Shown: piece by piece, positions 48,111 to 60,658 of the stretch
Layout: each line of letters begins with the position of its first letter
Numbering within the stretch: the first letter of the stretch is position 1
DNA from: Chamaelirium japonicum
Lineage: Eukaryota; Streptophyta; Magnoliopsida; Liliales; Melanthiaceae
NCBI GenBank assembly: GCA_947650365.1
Contig: OX393555.1
Location: 78,187,995 to 78,251,994, forward strand
Length of the DNA: 64,000 nucleotides
Direction of reading: 5' to 3'
Notes under the pieces: generated by a model
The model's database searches: none
The model's input: the letters and a program-made list of their open reading frames with translations, nothing else
What the model was told of the DNA's origin: nothing
Program-made: the position numbers and the translations under genes

Positions 48111-48161
48111 GCACTAAATCAGGAGAAAAACCCCTCCTACGATCGATCGCTGAAACCTTGA

Positions 48162-49840
48162 CCGGTTGGTTTTGCCCGATCGGTCGTCGGCAGCCGATCT
48201 GAGGCGGAGTTGCCGTTGTCGGTGAAGGTGGGAGATGTTGCAGCCGGGCTCGATCGGGTGCGCGCTGCCGATCGGAGCTGAGGGCGTAGAGAGCTGCCAC
48301 CAGATCCGCTGTTTCCCCATGTTTTCGTCGTCGTTCCGGAGGGGGAGGAAATGGAGGACTGCTGCTCCAGATCTTGGAAGAACAGGGGAGGCCGATCCCT
48401 TCGATTGGGATCTCGCACTATGGGTCAAGCGTAACCCCCTAAGCTTGGTCAAACAAATCTTGGCCGTAGATGGATGTTTGGTGTTTGCTCCTATTTGAGA
48501 GACACTCTGAATTGGATTTGAACGGCAAGCTGGGTTCCGAGTCAAACTTTGAATTGGATTGAATGGCAAGCTGGGTTACGAGTGGAACTTTGAATTGGAT
48601 TGAATGGCAAGCTGGGTTCCGAGTGGAACTTTCTCTCTCGAGCTCGAGGGGTCTGTCTCGAAGTTGTAATGCCGTGGCACTGCTGGTCTGAGAGTGAGTC
48701 AACGATCGGACTTGAGTGTGGTTTGATGTATCTGTATAGTTTGTCTCTAGGAGTTGCATTCTGGAGTCCGTCATCTATCATCTAGGGTCGAATGCGTAGA
48801 CGAACATGGGCGACTCCTGGCCAAGGGGCGATCCTTCGATTGATCGCCACTAATTGGTAACGGTCACGAGGGTCGACTACTGTTGGAAGATCCGACGACG
48901 AAGGTCGGCCGATAATCCGTAGCATTGAAAGCCATGCCACGGGAGGTCATGTAAGTTAGTTGAGCAGGTCTAATCCTTGTCTTATGGAAGTTTGGATCGA
49001 TCGAATGTCGATGCTACGAATCAAGATAACTCGATCTCTCGCAAGATCAGCTTGTACTCATAAGTCTTCGAATGCACAAGCATGTACGAATGACGTGCGT
49101 ACCTAGTTGTCTTCCACTGGTGGACTAACCAGGGTAGAGAGTGCCTTTAGAAAGCAATTGAATGTTTGCGTGTTTTGAATAGAATTCGAATGTCTTGCTA
49201 CTGAATAGCGCTGAGGCCATGAGCGAAGACTTCGATTGAATGCTGAGACTCAGGTCTCGAACCTTGCTGCCTCGTACTAGGACTAAGTTTGGAATTTGTT
49301 CGAATGTTGCGGTTCATGCCTCAAACTTTGCCTTCGAATGGTTGATGAGTTTTCGCCTTTGTCAATCGGCTTTTGAATCTTAGGACGATCTGCAACGTCG
49401 GAAGATTTTTAAGGGTTGGCCGGAAGATCACGTGACTCCTGGGCGATAGTCGTCTCGTCGTTGATGCTGGCTATGAAAGATTGTAGATTCACCCCCTCAT
49501 CGATGGTGGCCTTCCAGAATGCGTCTTCCCTGAGCATGAGAGTGCGCGATGATCTCTTATATGAGTGTCGAGTGGTAGAAGTCTTCTGTAGTGACTTGGT
49601 AAATTGAGGGATGTTCTGCCTCTGGAGTGATGTTGGCTGAATACTGCAGAACGCGTTGGATCTTGATCTTCATGTCGAGATGTGTTGGGGCTGAGAGCTT
49701 AGGCTTTGCTAGGGTGCCGAGAGCAGGTCTCGGATTTTGGACTTGCTGAGTGTCGAGGTGGTAAAATCTGCCTCGGATTGTCTTCGAACACCAAAGTTGT
49801 ATCTTTGGGCTGGTTTGACTGATGAAGGTTAGAGTTCGAA
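48162..49840. other. Unassigned internal part of B; one 41-bp repeat
   Basis: About 1.7 kb with no gene I can support. GATCGG-rich sequence continues to about 48280. Three copies of a 41-42-bp repeat beginning GAATTGGATTGAATGGCAAG lie at 48509, 48551 and 48592 (to about 48632). The rest, 48780-49840, has no clear repeat. A small frame at 49416-49607 is not recognisable. Confidence 0.6.
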
Positions 49841-49850
49841 GTATTTAGCG

Positions 49851-50720
49851 TAGTGCCTTTGTATCGGTTGAACTTAGGCGAAGCACCGTTTCAGTCAAAC
49901 CTACATTGGGGCACGTAGCTTTATACTATTGAAGGTTGGTCGGTCGTGTCGTAACGCGAACCGATCCAACTGTGGTGAGGCACGGGCGTATGTGTCCTTA
50001 CGTGACAATGGGAGCGTGTGCAACACCAATGATTCGGAGTACTCAACGTAGTGCCTTTGTATCGGTCAACTTAGGCGAAGCACCGTTTCAGTCGTAACTG
50101 TGGGGCACATAGCTTTGTACTGTTGCAGGTTAGTTGGTTGTGTCGCAACGCGAACCGATCTAACTGTGGTGAGGCACAGGCGCATGTGTCCTTACGTGAC
50201 AACGGGAGCGTGTGCAACACTAATGATTCGGAGTACTCAGCGTAGTGCCTTTGTATCGGTCGACTTAGGCGAAGCGCCGTTTCAGTCATACCTGCGGGGC
50301 ACATAGCTTTGTACTATTGCAGGTTAGTCGGTCGTGTCGCAACGCGATCCGATCTAACTGTGGTGAGGCATGGGTGCATGTGTCCTTACGTGACAACGGG
50401 AGCGTGTGCAACACCAATGATTCGGAGTACTCAGCGTAGTGCCTTTGTATCGGTCGACTTAGGCGAAGCGCCATTTCAGTCATACCTGCGGGGCACATAG
50501 CTTTGTACTGTTGCAGGTTAGTCGGTCGTGTCGCGACGCGATCCGATCTAATTGTGGTGAGGCACGGGCGCATGCGTCCTTACGTGACAACGGGAGCGTG
50601 TGCAACACCAATGATTCGGAGTACTCAGCGTAGTGCCTTTGTATCGGTCGACTTAGGCGAAGCGCCGTTTCAGTCGTACCTACGGGGCACATAGCTTTGT
50701 ACTGTTGCAGTTGATCGGCC
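49851..50720. repeat. ~194-bp tandem repeat array in B
   Basis: Units marked TAGTGCCTTTGTATCGGT start at 49851, 50049, 50243, 50438 and 50631, 193-198 bp apart. Each also has GGGGCACATAGCTTTGTACT and a TTACGTGACAA motif. Minus-strand frames here (for example 50286-50573) only follow the repeat. Confidence 0.93.
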
Positions 50721-50849
50721 TCAGAGCATTGATTGGATAAAATTGGAAATGAAATTTGAAGAGGTGGCGACCGTTCCGAACTATGTCTTTGAGTTCCAAG
50801 ACTATCTCCTTGGACTTTGTCGCATATTGATGCGACGAGTGCGCTTCGG

Positions 50850-51130
50850 ACTTTGCATTCGAGTGCCAAGGCTGTCTCTTTGGGCTTCGCCAAATGCCGA
50901 GGCAGCGAGTGTGCCTCGGACTTTGCATTCGAGTGCCAAGGCTGTCTCCGTGGGCTTCGCCGAATGCCGAGGCAGCTAGTGTGCCTCGGACTTTGCATTC
51001 GAGTGCCAAGGCTGTCTCCGTGGGCTTCGCCGAATGCCGAGGCAGCGAGTGTGCCTCGGACTTTGCATTCGAGTGCCAAGGCTGTCTCCTTGGGCTTCGT
51101 CGAATACCAAGGCAGCGAGTGTGCTTCGAA
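50850..51130. repeat. 70-bp tandem repeat array in B
   Basis: About four units with TTCGAGTGCCAAGGCTGTCT and AATGCCGAGGCAGCGAGTG, spaced 70 bp (for example CTTTGCATTC at 50921, 50991 and 51061). They border the gag remnant of the internal LTR unit C. Confidence 0.92.
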
Positions 51131-51199
51131 CTTTGTGTATATGTAACATATACCTTTGCCTATCACCTCGTTCTAGTCTTCAAGTGAGCCCTTTCGTTT

Positions 51200-51406
51200 C
51201 GAACATCACCCCCAATATAGGGATTGGAGGAGAGTCAGAATTGAAAGGCTTAAGATATCGACGGGAGTTGTCGACGATAGATTGTCTAGAAAGAGTGGGT
51301 TCTTGGATTGACGTTGAGCTGCCGACTCATTGAGCGAGTCTCGGGCTGAAACTGATGTCGTTGTGAGTAACTTCCCTCTGGATGATCCTGATAGAGTCTT
51401 CGCCAT
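51200..51406 (-). pseudogene. gag start of internal unit C (remnant)
   Basis: On the minus strand the start codon at 51406 opens a stretch that aligns with the first part of gag in A, B and E: a basic start, then a GQ/GS-rich part, then an ARDSLNES segment where the others have PETRSMSQ. It then departs from gag and runs into the 70-bp repeats. It is a short remnant and I do not expect a product. Its place after a primer-binding site and LTR shows that C was the 5' end of a separate element of this family. Confidence 0.75.
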
Positions 51407-51493
51407 TCAGTGAAAGCGGAGGAAGCAGCCAAATCGCTCGTGTCCAATCGGTTTTCCGCTCAATCGAGGGAGCTGGGAAGTTTGGTTATCTAG

Positions 51494-51575
51494 ATCGGTT
51501 GTCTGCTTAACCGATTTGATACTTGTTGTGGAGCGGACTTGGCTTTTCAAACGGATCCCACAGACGGCGCCAAAC
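51494..51575 (-). other. Leader hairpin and primer-binding site of unit C
   Basis: TTTGGCGCCGTCTGTGGGA (minus strand, about 51555-51574) abuts the C LTR. A stem with arms ATCGGTT and AACCGAT lies at 51494-51515, as in the other family members. Confidence 0.8.
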
Positions 51576-52279
51576 TGTGGGGGAAAATCTTCGTGCCGAC
51601 CCGAAGACTTCGCAACACCAGTCAATTGAAGGTTTGAGTCGAAGAGTCGAAGATCGTTATTCGATCTGTTGGTTGGAGTTGTAGTTTTCAATACACTAGC
51701 AGAGAGATGAAATCAGAGAAAGTTTGACACGAGAGGTGTGATCTCGGAGTTCAGCCGAAGCCTACGTCTCCGTGCTATAGGGAGCAACCCGAATTCACTA
51801 ACACTTGTATCGAAGTGATCTCGACAGGCCGAGTATCACTGAAACCACTCTGATCTCTTCGAAGACAAGAAGAAGATCGAAGAGAGAAATAAAGGGGATG
51901 GAAACTGAAATCCAGAGCTCTGGTTTCTGAAAATCAGATCTCAGAATTGGAAATCGGATCTCGGATCCATTTACATTCGAAGGGTCTGCTATTTATAGAT
52001 TTTTCTGGTGGCAAATGGCGGTTTCTGCTGTCGTATCTGGGAGATTCCTCAGACTGGGATGGTGGGTCCTCTGAAAGTCTTCGTGGGCCCACCAAGCAGG
52101 GCTGGTGGGTCCCGCTGTGGTCTTCGGGGGCCCACCAGGCAGGGCCGGTGGGTCACGCTGTGGTCTTCGGGGGCCCACCAGGCAGGGCCGGTGGGTCCCG
52201 CTGTGGTCTTTGAGGGCCCACCAGGCAGGGCCGGTGGGTCCCGCTGTTTGCAGACTTCTTGCCAAAATTTGCACCGACA
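51576..52279 (-). repeat. Internal LTR C within element B
   Basis: 704 bp, same orientation and structure as the outer LTRs, with a TATA box at 51990-51997 and 43-bp repeats near 52060-52250. On its 5' side it meets B's pol abruptly. On its 3' side it continues into its own primer-binding site and gag start. No second LTR of C and no target duplication for it were found. Confidence 0.92.
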
Positions 52280-55200
52280 CACTCATCTCGATTACCCACT
52301 TGGTCATTCGACCTGCTCGACCTGCCTTGTCGATGATATCTTTGAGTGGGTGTTCTGAGATGACTGTGATCTGGTGGGAGACAAAATATGGTTGGAGACG
52401 ACGCGATGCGGTGAGTAAGGCCAGTATGACCTTCTCAGTTTTCGAGTAGCGAGTCTAAGCCGGAAGAAGCGTATGGCTGATGTAGTAGATTGGATGCTCG
52501 ACGCTTTCTTCTCTGCTGACCAGTACCGCGCTGATTGCTTGATCAGTGATGGCAAGATAGAGCCATAGATCTTCTTTTGGAAGTAGAGCCGTTAGGATAG
52601 GAGCTCGCATAAGATACTTCTTGACATCTTGAAAAGCTTCTTCGCAAGTTGGACTCCAGCTAGAGGTATCTGCCTTCCGTAACTTGTCGAAGAGCGGTTT
52701 GCATTTGTCGGAAGACTTCGAGATGAACCGGTTGAGGGCTGCTAACCTTCCGGTGAGGCATTGAACTTCTTTCCGATTTGTAGGTGATGGCATGTCCAGA
52801 ATAGCTCGAATTTGGTCGGGATTAGCTTCGATGCCTCTCCTGGTCACAAGGTAACCTAGGAATTTGCCCGATTGAACTCCGAAAGCACACTTGGCCGGAT
52901 TGAGCTTCATGCGATATTTTCGAAGGACTTGAAAGGTTTCCGCCAGATCGGATAGGTGACTCTCTAGAGTGGAGCTCTTGGTAAGAAGATCGTCGACGTA
53001 GACTTCAACATTGCGTCCGATTTGAGCTTCGAACATCTTTGTGACTAACCTTCGATAAGTAGATCCTACGTTCTTGAGGCCGAAGGGCATTACGTTGTAG
53101 CAGTAAAGTCCTCGGTCAGTCACAAAGCATGTCTTCTCTTGATCATCAGAGTAAAGCGGAATTTGATTGTACCCAGAGTATCCATCCATGAAAGATAATA
53201 GCTCGTGGCCAGCAGTGGCATCGACGAGCCTATCTATCCTTGGCATAGGGAATGGATCTTTGGGACAAGCCTTGTTGAGGTTGGTGAAGTCGATGCACAC
53301 TTTGACCTTCCCGTTCTTCTTTGGGACAGCAACTATGTTGGAGATCCAAGTAGGGTACTCTACTTCACGAATAAAGCCTGTTGCGAGTAACTTACTGATC
53401 TCCTCTTGAACAACAATTTGTAGTTCTGGTCGGATTGTACGTGGCTTTTGATTGACAGGCTTCACTTCTTCTTTGATTGCTAGGCAATAGCAGGCATCAT
53501 CTGGATTGATCCCAGGCATATCTTCGAAGCACCAGGCGAAGACATCGATGTTGGACTAAAGGAAGGATACCATGTCTCGCACTTCTGTGTCGCTGAGATC
53601 GGTACCGATGAATGTTTGTTGAGGGAGATGTCCGCTGCCAATATTGATTGGAATGATTTCTTCGATTGAAGGTGAAGCCTCCCACTCGATTGGTGGGGGC
53701 TCGGTCAGCGGAATCTCCTTTAGTTGCTATCTTGAAGAGGGACCAGCTTCATCTCGTTGTCACTTTGGAGGAGCAATGTTTATCTTGCGATCTGTCTTTG
53801 CTGCAGCTGCTTCACAGGATCGCCCTGCTTGTTGATCTTCCCAGATGCAGACAATGCCCTCTCCCGTTGCAAATTTGAGGAGTTGATGGTAAGAAGAGGA
53901 GATGGTATTGATTTGATATAGAAATGGCCGACCGAGGATGACATTGTAATTGGATATCCCCTCGACGATTGCGAATCTTACCGAGACTCGAGTCTCTCGG
54001 CTAAGGTCAAGGGTGAACCTTGATTCACCCATAGTGATGCTTTGCTCGCCGTTAAAGCCCGTGATCATCGTCGGGACGACGTCAAGGCTTGAGTATTTAT
54101 GTCCCAGACGCTTGAAGCAGTCTAAGAACATTATGTCGATGGAGCTCCCGGTGTCGATGAGAATGCGATTGACAGTGCTTCTGTCATTGAGGAGCTTCAA
54201 GACCAGGGGGTCTCGATGGGGAGTGTGAACTCCTTGAAGATCAGTATCATTGAAAATGATGGAGGGCCAAGCCAAACCCTTGATAGGCTTCTCGATCCAG
54301 GTGTCCTCCTTGTTTGTTGTAGAGCGAACATGGAAGATACATCGAATTTGCCGATCAACTTCCTTCCCGGTCACCGATTGATTGTGCAGTGATTCGTGAA
54401 TGCCAAAGGCGTTGGCACTCACGGTGATAGAAGATCGGTTGGAAGAGATTTGATGAACCCAGCAAGCTTCTTTCCCCTTTGCAGAGGATCGGTGTTGATC
54501 TTGTCCGCCCTTGGTGAACTCTTGGAGATGGCCTTCTCGCAGTAGATCTTCAAGATGAAATCTCAGCCGATAGCACCGATCAGTGGAATGGCCATGACTT
54601 CGATGGAAATCACAATAGACCGTTTTGTCAGCCGTGACTTTGGTGTCGGGCTGCAGAGGATTAGGCCTCCGAAGGAACTCTTCTTGTTGAATACGGTCGA
54701 GGATCTGCTCGATCGGTAAATTCCACTCGGTAAAAATGATTTTCTTCGGGGGAGATCGGCGTCCATCATTTCTTGACCGCTTGTGTGCGGGAGGAACCCC
54801 TGCCTCAGCGTTATGAGCTTTGGCATCATACTTGGGGGCTTCTCTCTCGGCGGGTCTTCGCTTCGTCTCTCGCCCTTTTCGGGCAACTTGATCATCCTCA
54901 ACCTCAATCTCCCTTTGGATTCGATCAAACATTGAACCCAGGGAAGGAGGGGGATTGCAGATGAAGTCGTTGTAGATGTGGAGGTCAAAGCGAAGAGCGT
55001 TCTAGAAGGCTAGCATGATAGCCTCGTCATCCAAATACCTTCCGGAGAGGGTGGCGTGCTCGTTGCGGAATCTCCTCATGAAGCTGCGGAGACTCTCGTC
55101 AGCACCTATCCTCAGCCGGTAGAAGGAGTCGAGCTTCTTCTCCGGTTTCAAATTTAGTTGATAATGCTGCACGAAGAGAATGGCCAAGACGCTGAACTGG

Positions 55201-56194
55201 GTGATGGACCCAGCTCGGAGGTTATGGTACCAATCGAGGGATGGTTCGTCGAGACTCCCCACGAGGTGCGGTAGAGCACGTTGTTTTCTTCCTCGTGTGG
55301 CGTCAGAGCTTGTTTGAAGGCGAGTATATGGAGAGTTGGATCTCCTTTGATGCAATTGAATTTAGGGAGAGTGGGAGTTCTCTATCCCCTTGGAAATGTT
55401 GACTCGAATAAACTTCGATGGAGAGGTCTGGCAGAGGAGTATCCCTCCCTCCGACCATGCCCTCGACCTGGATACAGGTCAAGAGGCAAGATCGCAAGGT
55501 CTTGCTCGGGCATTTGAGTGTTTGCCAGTTGAAGTCGGTGACGAAGATCAGTCCCGGCTCTACGTTGAAGTGGGATAGATGGAGAAGCTCTGCTCTTAGA
55601 GGGCACCCCTTTCATCTGATGTCTTTTTGATAAGTTGGGCTTTGAAGGCATCTTCTTGTCACAGTTGCGACCAGAAGAGGATTGGGAGGACTCATCGTCG
55701 ATGCGATCCCAAACACTCTGCTTCCATGGGGCAGCAGAAGGAGTGGGGTCACGACGAATCCTCTCAGGGGCAGCAGTGCCCATTGATCTCTGTTTCTCAG
55801 AATAGATTGATTGTCGCAGCAGATCGTCCCTCTCGTTAGTCGAGGGGATGGGAAGAGCAATCCCGGCTTCAGAGACTGCCTTTTTGAGAGCATCCCTTTC
55901 AGCAGTGAGGGAAGCATTTTGCTTTGCCAATTGAAGCAGTTGAAAGTCGACCGCCGAAACTTGATAGGTCGATAGAGGGTCTTCAGCAGGAGCAGGGGCA
56001 GTCTGCCCAATTGATTGATGAGAAGGTGGGGCGATCGGTCGATCGACTGATCTCCCGCTCCCTGAACGAACACCCATCTCGGGGACAGCAAGGGGCTGCC
56101 CGAAGTTGAGCCTTTGACTCATTGAACGAGTCTCAGGATGAGCTTGATGTGTATTACTTCCTTCTGGTTGACCCTGATGCTTCGTCCTTACCAT
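52280..56194 (-). pseudogene. gag-pol region of element B (broken, 3' part missing)
   Basis: Minus strand. It starts with MVRTKHQGQPEGSNTHQ at 56194 and continues with the gag core and a CHHC knuckle near 54573-54616. The protease has the DTG triad at 54147-54155. The reverse transcriptase includes GFIREVEYPTWISNIVAVP and the YVDD site at 52989-53000. RNase H begins and then ends at LTR C. Compared with element A, the archaeal-type RNase H and integrase are missing. The present part is broken, about four or five times. The reverse-transcriptase stretch is otherwise well conserved with A and E. Confidence 0.93.
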
Positions 56195-56234
56195 TTAGAG
56201 AGTGAAGGGTGCAACGAGAGTGCCGATGTCCTAA

Positions 56235-56351
56235 CGGTTGTCTGCTCAACCGAAGGGGCTAGGAAGTCTGATCGGTTGTCTGCTCAACCGATCTGAAACT
56301 TGTTGTAGGGCAAACTCGGCTTCTCGCTCGATCCTACAGACGGCACCAAAC
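56235..56351 (-). other. Leader hairpins and primer-binding site of element B
   Basis: A hairpin at 56270-56293 has 9-bp arms GATCGGTTG and CAACCGATC. A second at 56235-56252 has arms CGGTTG and CAACCG. The primer-binding site lies at about 56332-56350 next to the 5' LTR. Confidence 0.78.
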
Positions 56352-57064
56352 TGTGGGGGAAAATCTTCGTGCCGACCCGAAGACTTCGCCGCACCAGTCA
56401 ATTTAGGTTCGAGTCGAAGATCGTTGTTCGATCTGTTGATTGGAGTTGCCATTCTCAATAAACAAACAGAGAGAGATGCAATCAGAGAGTTTACATGAGA
56501 GGTGATCTCGAAGTTCAGCCGAAGCCTACGTCTCCGTGCTATAGGGAGCAACCCGAATTCACTAACTCTTTTCTCGAAGTGATCTCGACAGACCGAGTAT
56601 TACTGAAGCCTCTCCGATCTCTTCAAAGACAAGAAGAAGATCAAGAAGAGGTGAAGGATGGGAAGGTAGAAAATTCCAGAGCTCTAGTTTCTGAAATCAG
56701 ATCTCAGAACTGAGAATTGGATCCTTTTACATTCGAAGGGTCTACTATTTATAGAATTTCCGGGGAGGAATTCTGGGGTAAATGGCGGTTTCTGCTGTCG
56801 TATCTGGGGATCCTACAGATAAGGCTGGTGGACCCCACTGCCGTCTCTTGGGGGATTCAATAGGCTCCTGGGCCCACCAGGCAGGGCCGGTGGGTCTCGC
56901 TGTAGTCTTTGGGGGCCCACCAGGCAGGGCCGGTGGGTCCCACTGTAGTCTTTGGGGGCCCACCAGGCAGGGCCGATTGGTCTCGCTGTAGTCATTGGGG
57001 GCCCACCAGACAGGGCCGGTGGGTCCCACTGTTTGCAGGCTCCTTGCCAAAATTTGCACCCACA
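56352..57064 (-). repeat. 5' LTR of element B
   Basis: 713 bp, same length as 42707-43419. The right end TTTGCACCCACA is followed by target duplication CGATC and satellite. TATA box at 56746-56753 (minus). Confidence 0.94.
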
Positions 57065-59773
57065 CGATCCATTCTAATTCATTCGCAAATCCATTCTAAT
57101 TCAATTGATTCTAATTCATTTATACGATCCATTCAAATCATTCATGCGATCCACTCTAATTCATTCATACGATCCATTTTAATTCTTTCGCACGAATGTA
57201 TCAATTCTAATTCATTTTGGTGATCTATTCTAATTCATTAACACGATCCATTCTAATTCATTCATACAATCCCTTCTAATTCATTCGTACGATCCATTCT
57301 AATTCATTCGCATGAATGTATCCAGTCTAATTCATTCGTACGATCCATTCTAATTTATTTGCACGATCCATTCTAATTCATTCGTACGATCCATTCTAAT
57401 TCATTCATACGATCCATTCTAATTCATTCGAACGAATGTATCCATTCTAATTCATTTGTACGATCCATTCTAATTCATTCACATGATCCATTCTAATTCA
57501 TTCGTATGATCCATTCTAATTCATTCATACGATCCATTCTAACACATTCGTACGATCCATTCAAATTCATTCGCACGAATGTATCTATTCTAATTCTTTC
57601 GTACGATCTATTTTAATTCATTCGCACGATCCATTCTAATTCATTAGTAAGATTGTTTCTAATTCATTCAAACGATTCAATCTAATTCATTCATATGATC
57701 CATTCTAATTCATTCGCACGAATATATCCATTCTAGTTCATTCGTACGTTCCATTCTAATTCATTCGCACAATCTATTCTAATTCATTCGTATGATCCAT
57801 TCTAATTCATTCGTACGATCCATTCTAATTCAATCGCACGAATATATCCATTCTAATTTATTCGCATGATCCATTCTAATTCTTTCACACGATCCATTCT
57901 AATTTATTCGTACGATACATTCTAATTCATTCGCACGAATGTATCCATTCTAATTCATCCGTACAATCCATTGTAATTCATTCGCACAATCCATTTTAAT
58001 TCATTCATACGATCCATTCTAATTCATTCGTACGATCCATTCTAATTCATTCGCATGAATGTATTTATTCTAATTAATTCTTACGATCCATTCTAATTCA
58101 TTCGCACGATCTATTTTAATTCTTTCATACGATCCATTCTAATTCATTCGTACGATCCATTTTTACTCATTCGTACGATCTATTCTAATTCATTCGCATG
58201 AATGTATCCATTCTAATTCATTCGTTCATTCCATTCTCATTCATTCGCACGATCCATGCTAATTTATTCGTACGATCCGTTCTAATTTATTCGTACGATC
58301 CATTCTAATTCATTCGCATGAATGTATCCATTCTAATTCATTCGTATGATCCATTCTAATTCATTCGCACGATCTATTCTAATTCATTTATACGATTCAT
58401 TCTAATTCATTCGTACGATCCATTCTAATTCATTCATATGATCCATTCTAATTTATACACGAATGTATCCATTCTAATTCATTCGTACGATCCATTCTAA
58501 TTCATTCGCATGAACCATTCTACTTCATTCGTACGATCCATTCTAATTCATTCGTACGATACATTCTAATTCATTCGTACGGTTCATTCTAATTCATTCG
58601 TACGATCCATTCTAATTTATTCGCACGAATGTATCCATTCTAATTCATTCGAACGATCCATTCTAATTCATTCGTACGATCCATTCTAATTCATTCGTAC
58701 GATACATTCAAATTCATTCGTACGATCCATTCTAGTTCATTCGTATGATTCATTCTAATTCATTTGTATGATCCATTCTAATTTATTCGCACGAATGTAT
58801 CCATTCTAATTTATTCGTACGATCCATTCAAATTCATTCGCACGATCCTTTCTAATTCATTCGTACGATCCATTCTAATTCAGTCCAACGATCCATTCTA
58901 ATTCAGTCGTACAATCCATTCTAACTCATTCGTATGATCCATTCTAATTCATTAGCACGAATGTATCAATTCTAATTCATTCGTACGATCCATTCTAATT
59001 CATTCCCACGATCCATTCTAATTCATTCGTATGATCTATTCTAATTCTTTTGTACAATCCAATCGAATTCATTCATACGATCCACTCTAATTCATTCGTA
59101 GAATCCATTCTAATTTATTCGCATAATTCATTCGCATGAATGTATCCATTCTAATACATTCGTACTATCCATTCTAATTCATTCGCACGATCCATTCTAA
59201 TTCATTCGTACGATCCATTCTTATTCATTCATACGATCCATTCTAACTCATTCATACGATCCATTCTAATTCATTCACACGAATGTATCCATTCTAATTC
59301 ATTCGTACGATCCATTCTAATTCATTCGCACAATCTATTCTAATTAATTCGTAAGATCCATTCTAATACATTCGTATGATCCATTCTAATTCATTTGCAT
59401 GAATGTATCCATTCTAATTCATTCGTACGATCGATTCTAATTCATTCGCATGATCCATTCTAATACATTCCCACGATCCATTTTAATCCATTCGTATGAT
59501 CCATTCTAATCCATTCGTACGATCCATTCTTATTCATTCGTACAGTCTATTCTAATTCATTCGCACGAATGTATCCATTCTAATTCATTCGTATGATCCA
59601 TTCTAATTTATATGCACGATCCATTCATATTCATTCGTACAATCCATTCTAATTCATTCGTACGATTCATTCTAATTCATTCGCATGATCCATTCCAATT
59701 CATTCGTACGATCCATTCTAATTCATTCGTACGATCCATTCTAATTCATTCGTATGACCTATTCTAATTCATT
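57065..59773. repeat. Satellite array, block 3
   Basis: The same 23/28-bp satellite, forward orientation, slightly irregular in the first 150 bp. It ends at TCATT (59769-59773), which should be the left target duplication of E. No gene seen. Confidence 0.97.
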
Positions 59774-60493
59774 TGTGGGTGCAAATTTTGGCAAGAAGTC
59801 TACAAACAGCGGGACCCATCGGCCCTGCCTGGTGGGCCCCCGAAGACTACAAAGGGACCCACTGGCCCTGCCTGGTGGGTCCACGAAGACCCCCGCGGGA
59901 CCCGCCGGCCCTGCCTGGTGGGCCCCCGAAGACTACAAATGGGCCCACCGGCCCTGCCTGGTAGGCCCAATAGCCTGTGGAATACCCCAGAAAACGGTAG
60001 CGGGGCCCACCAGCTTTACCTGGAGGATCCCCCGATACTGCAGCAGAAACCGCCATTTACCACCAGAGAATCCTATAAATAGCAGAGCCTTCGAATGTAA
60101 ATGGATCGAAAATTTCTGATTTCCATTCTGAGATCTGATTTTCAGAATCCAAAGCTCTTGAATTTCTCAGTTTTTCATCTTCTACCTCTCTTTGATCTTC
60201 ATCTCTCCTTTGAAGAGATTAGATCAACTTCAGTGATACTCGGCCTGTCGAGATCACTTCAATACAGGTGTTAGTGAATTCGGGTTGCTCCCTATAGCAC
60301 GGAGACGTAGGCTTCGGCTGAACTCCGAGATCACATCTCTCGTGTCAGTATTTTCTCTGATTGCATCTCTCTGCTTACATATCAAAAGCTGCAACTCCAA
60401 TCGACAGATCGAGCAACGATCTCTTCGACTCGAACCTTTAATTGACTGGTGCTGCGAAAGTCTTCGGGTCGGCACGAAGATTTTTCCCCCACA
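59774..60493 (+). repeat. 5' LTR of element E
   Basis: 720 bp from TGTGGGTGCAAATTTTGG to TTTTTCCCCCACA. TATA box TATAAATA at 60074-60081. It has fewer regular 43-bp units than A's LTR and diverges from it around the cap region, suggesting a sister subfamily. Confidence 0.94.
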
Positions 60494-60617
60494 GTTTGGC
60501 GCCGTCTGTGGGATCTCGAGCAAAAAGTCAAGCTCTCTCCACTACTACTTGATCGGTTGAGCATACAACCGATCTTGATAGCCAAACTTCCTCGCCTCCT
60601 TAGTTGATCAGACAACT
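60494..60617 (+). other. Primer-binding site and leader hairpins of element E
   Basis: TTTGGCGCCGTCTGTGGGA follows the LTR. A hairpin at 60551-60574 has 9-bp arms GATCGGTTG and CAACCGATC around AGCATA. A weaker one at 60602-60617 has arms AGTTG and CAACT. Confidence 0.8.
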
Positions 60618-60658
60618 GATCGGACGTCGGCACTCTCGTTGCACCCTTCGCTCTCTGA

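Larger units (their letters stand above)
45232..48161 (+). pseudogene. Extra antisense gene of element B (Transposase_28-like), two introns
   Basis: The homologue of 30776-33611, again antisense to gag-pol, and less decayed. It begins MASSGSSKKINIVPSKRKGK (an upstream in-frame Met at 45148 lies in the leader). The globular part has LPLLPFAARLLNTADLC, NAWRIINAFCRVESDF and EARIELGYFFYHYKWASR. Then come a Lys/Glu region, an Asp/Glu tract near 46470-46560 and repeats around EEIPPTPTGG. After the two introns the last exon opens like A (NSAVLKFASKLFKK). From about 47700 it departs into an in-frame GATCGGG repeat encoding TDR-type heptads instead of A's coiled coil. About two or three breaks are visible. 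The resemblance to PF04195 is from memory. Confidence 0.8.
42707..57064 (-). mobile_element. Element B: Tat-lineage element with an internal third LTR
   Basis: A 14.4-kb minus-strand element of the A family. Outer LTRs lie at 56352-57064 (5') and 42707-43419 (3'), with target duplication CGATC at 42702-42706 and 57065-57069. Reading from the 5' end: LTR, primer-binding site, leader hairpins, gag, protease, reverse transcriptase and the start of RNase H. An abrupt junction at 52279/52280 then leads to a third LTR in the same orientation (C), a second primer-binding site, a gag start, repeats, the antisense gene, the palindrome array, polypurine tract and the 3' LTR. The archaeal-type RNase H and integrase are absent. 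The outer LTRs differ at about 44 of 713 positions by eye. Coding parts are broken in several places. Confidence 0.93.

Noticed and set aside
49416-49607. Small frame in the unassigned part of B
   Set aside because: 63 residues with no recognisable domain and no counterpart in element A.
48162-49840. Possible host gene fragment between repeats
   Set aside because: No long frame, splice pattern or domain could be seen; it is kept as unassigned element interior.
50480-51166. 228-residue minus-strand frame
   Set aside because: It spans the 194-bp and 70-bp repeats and has no unique coding signal.
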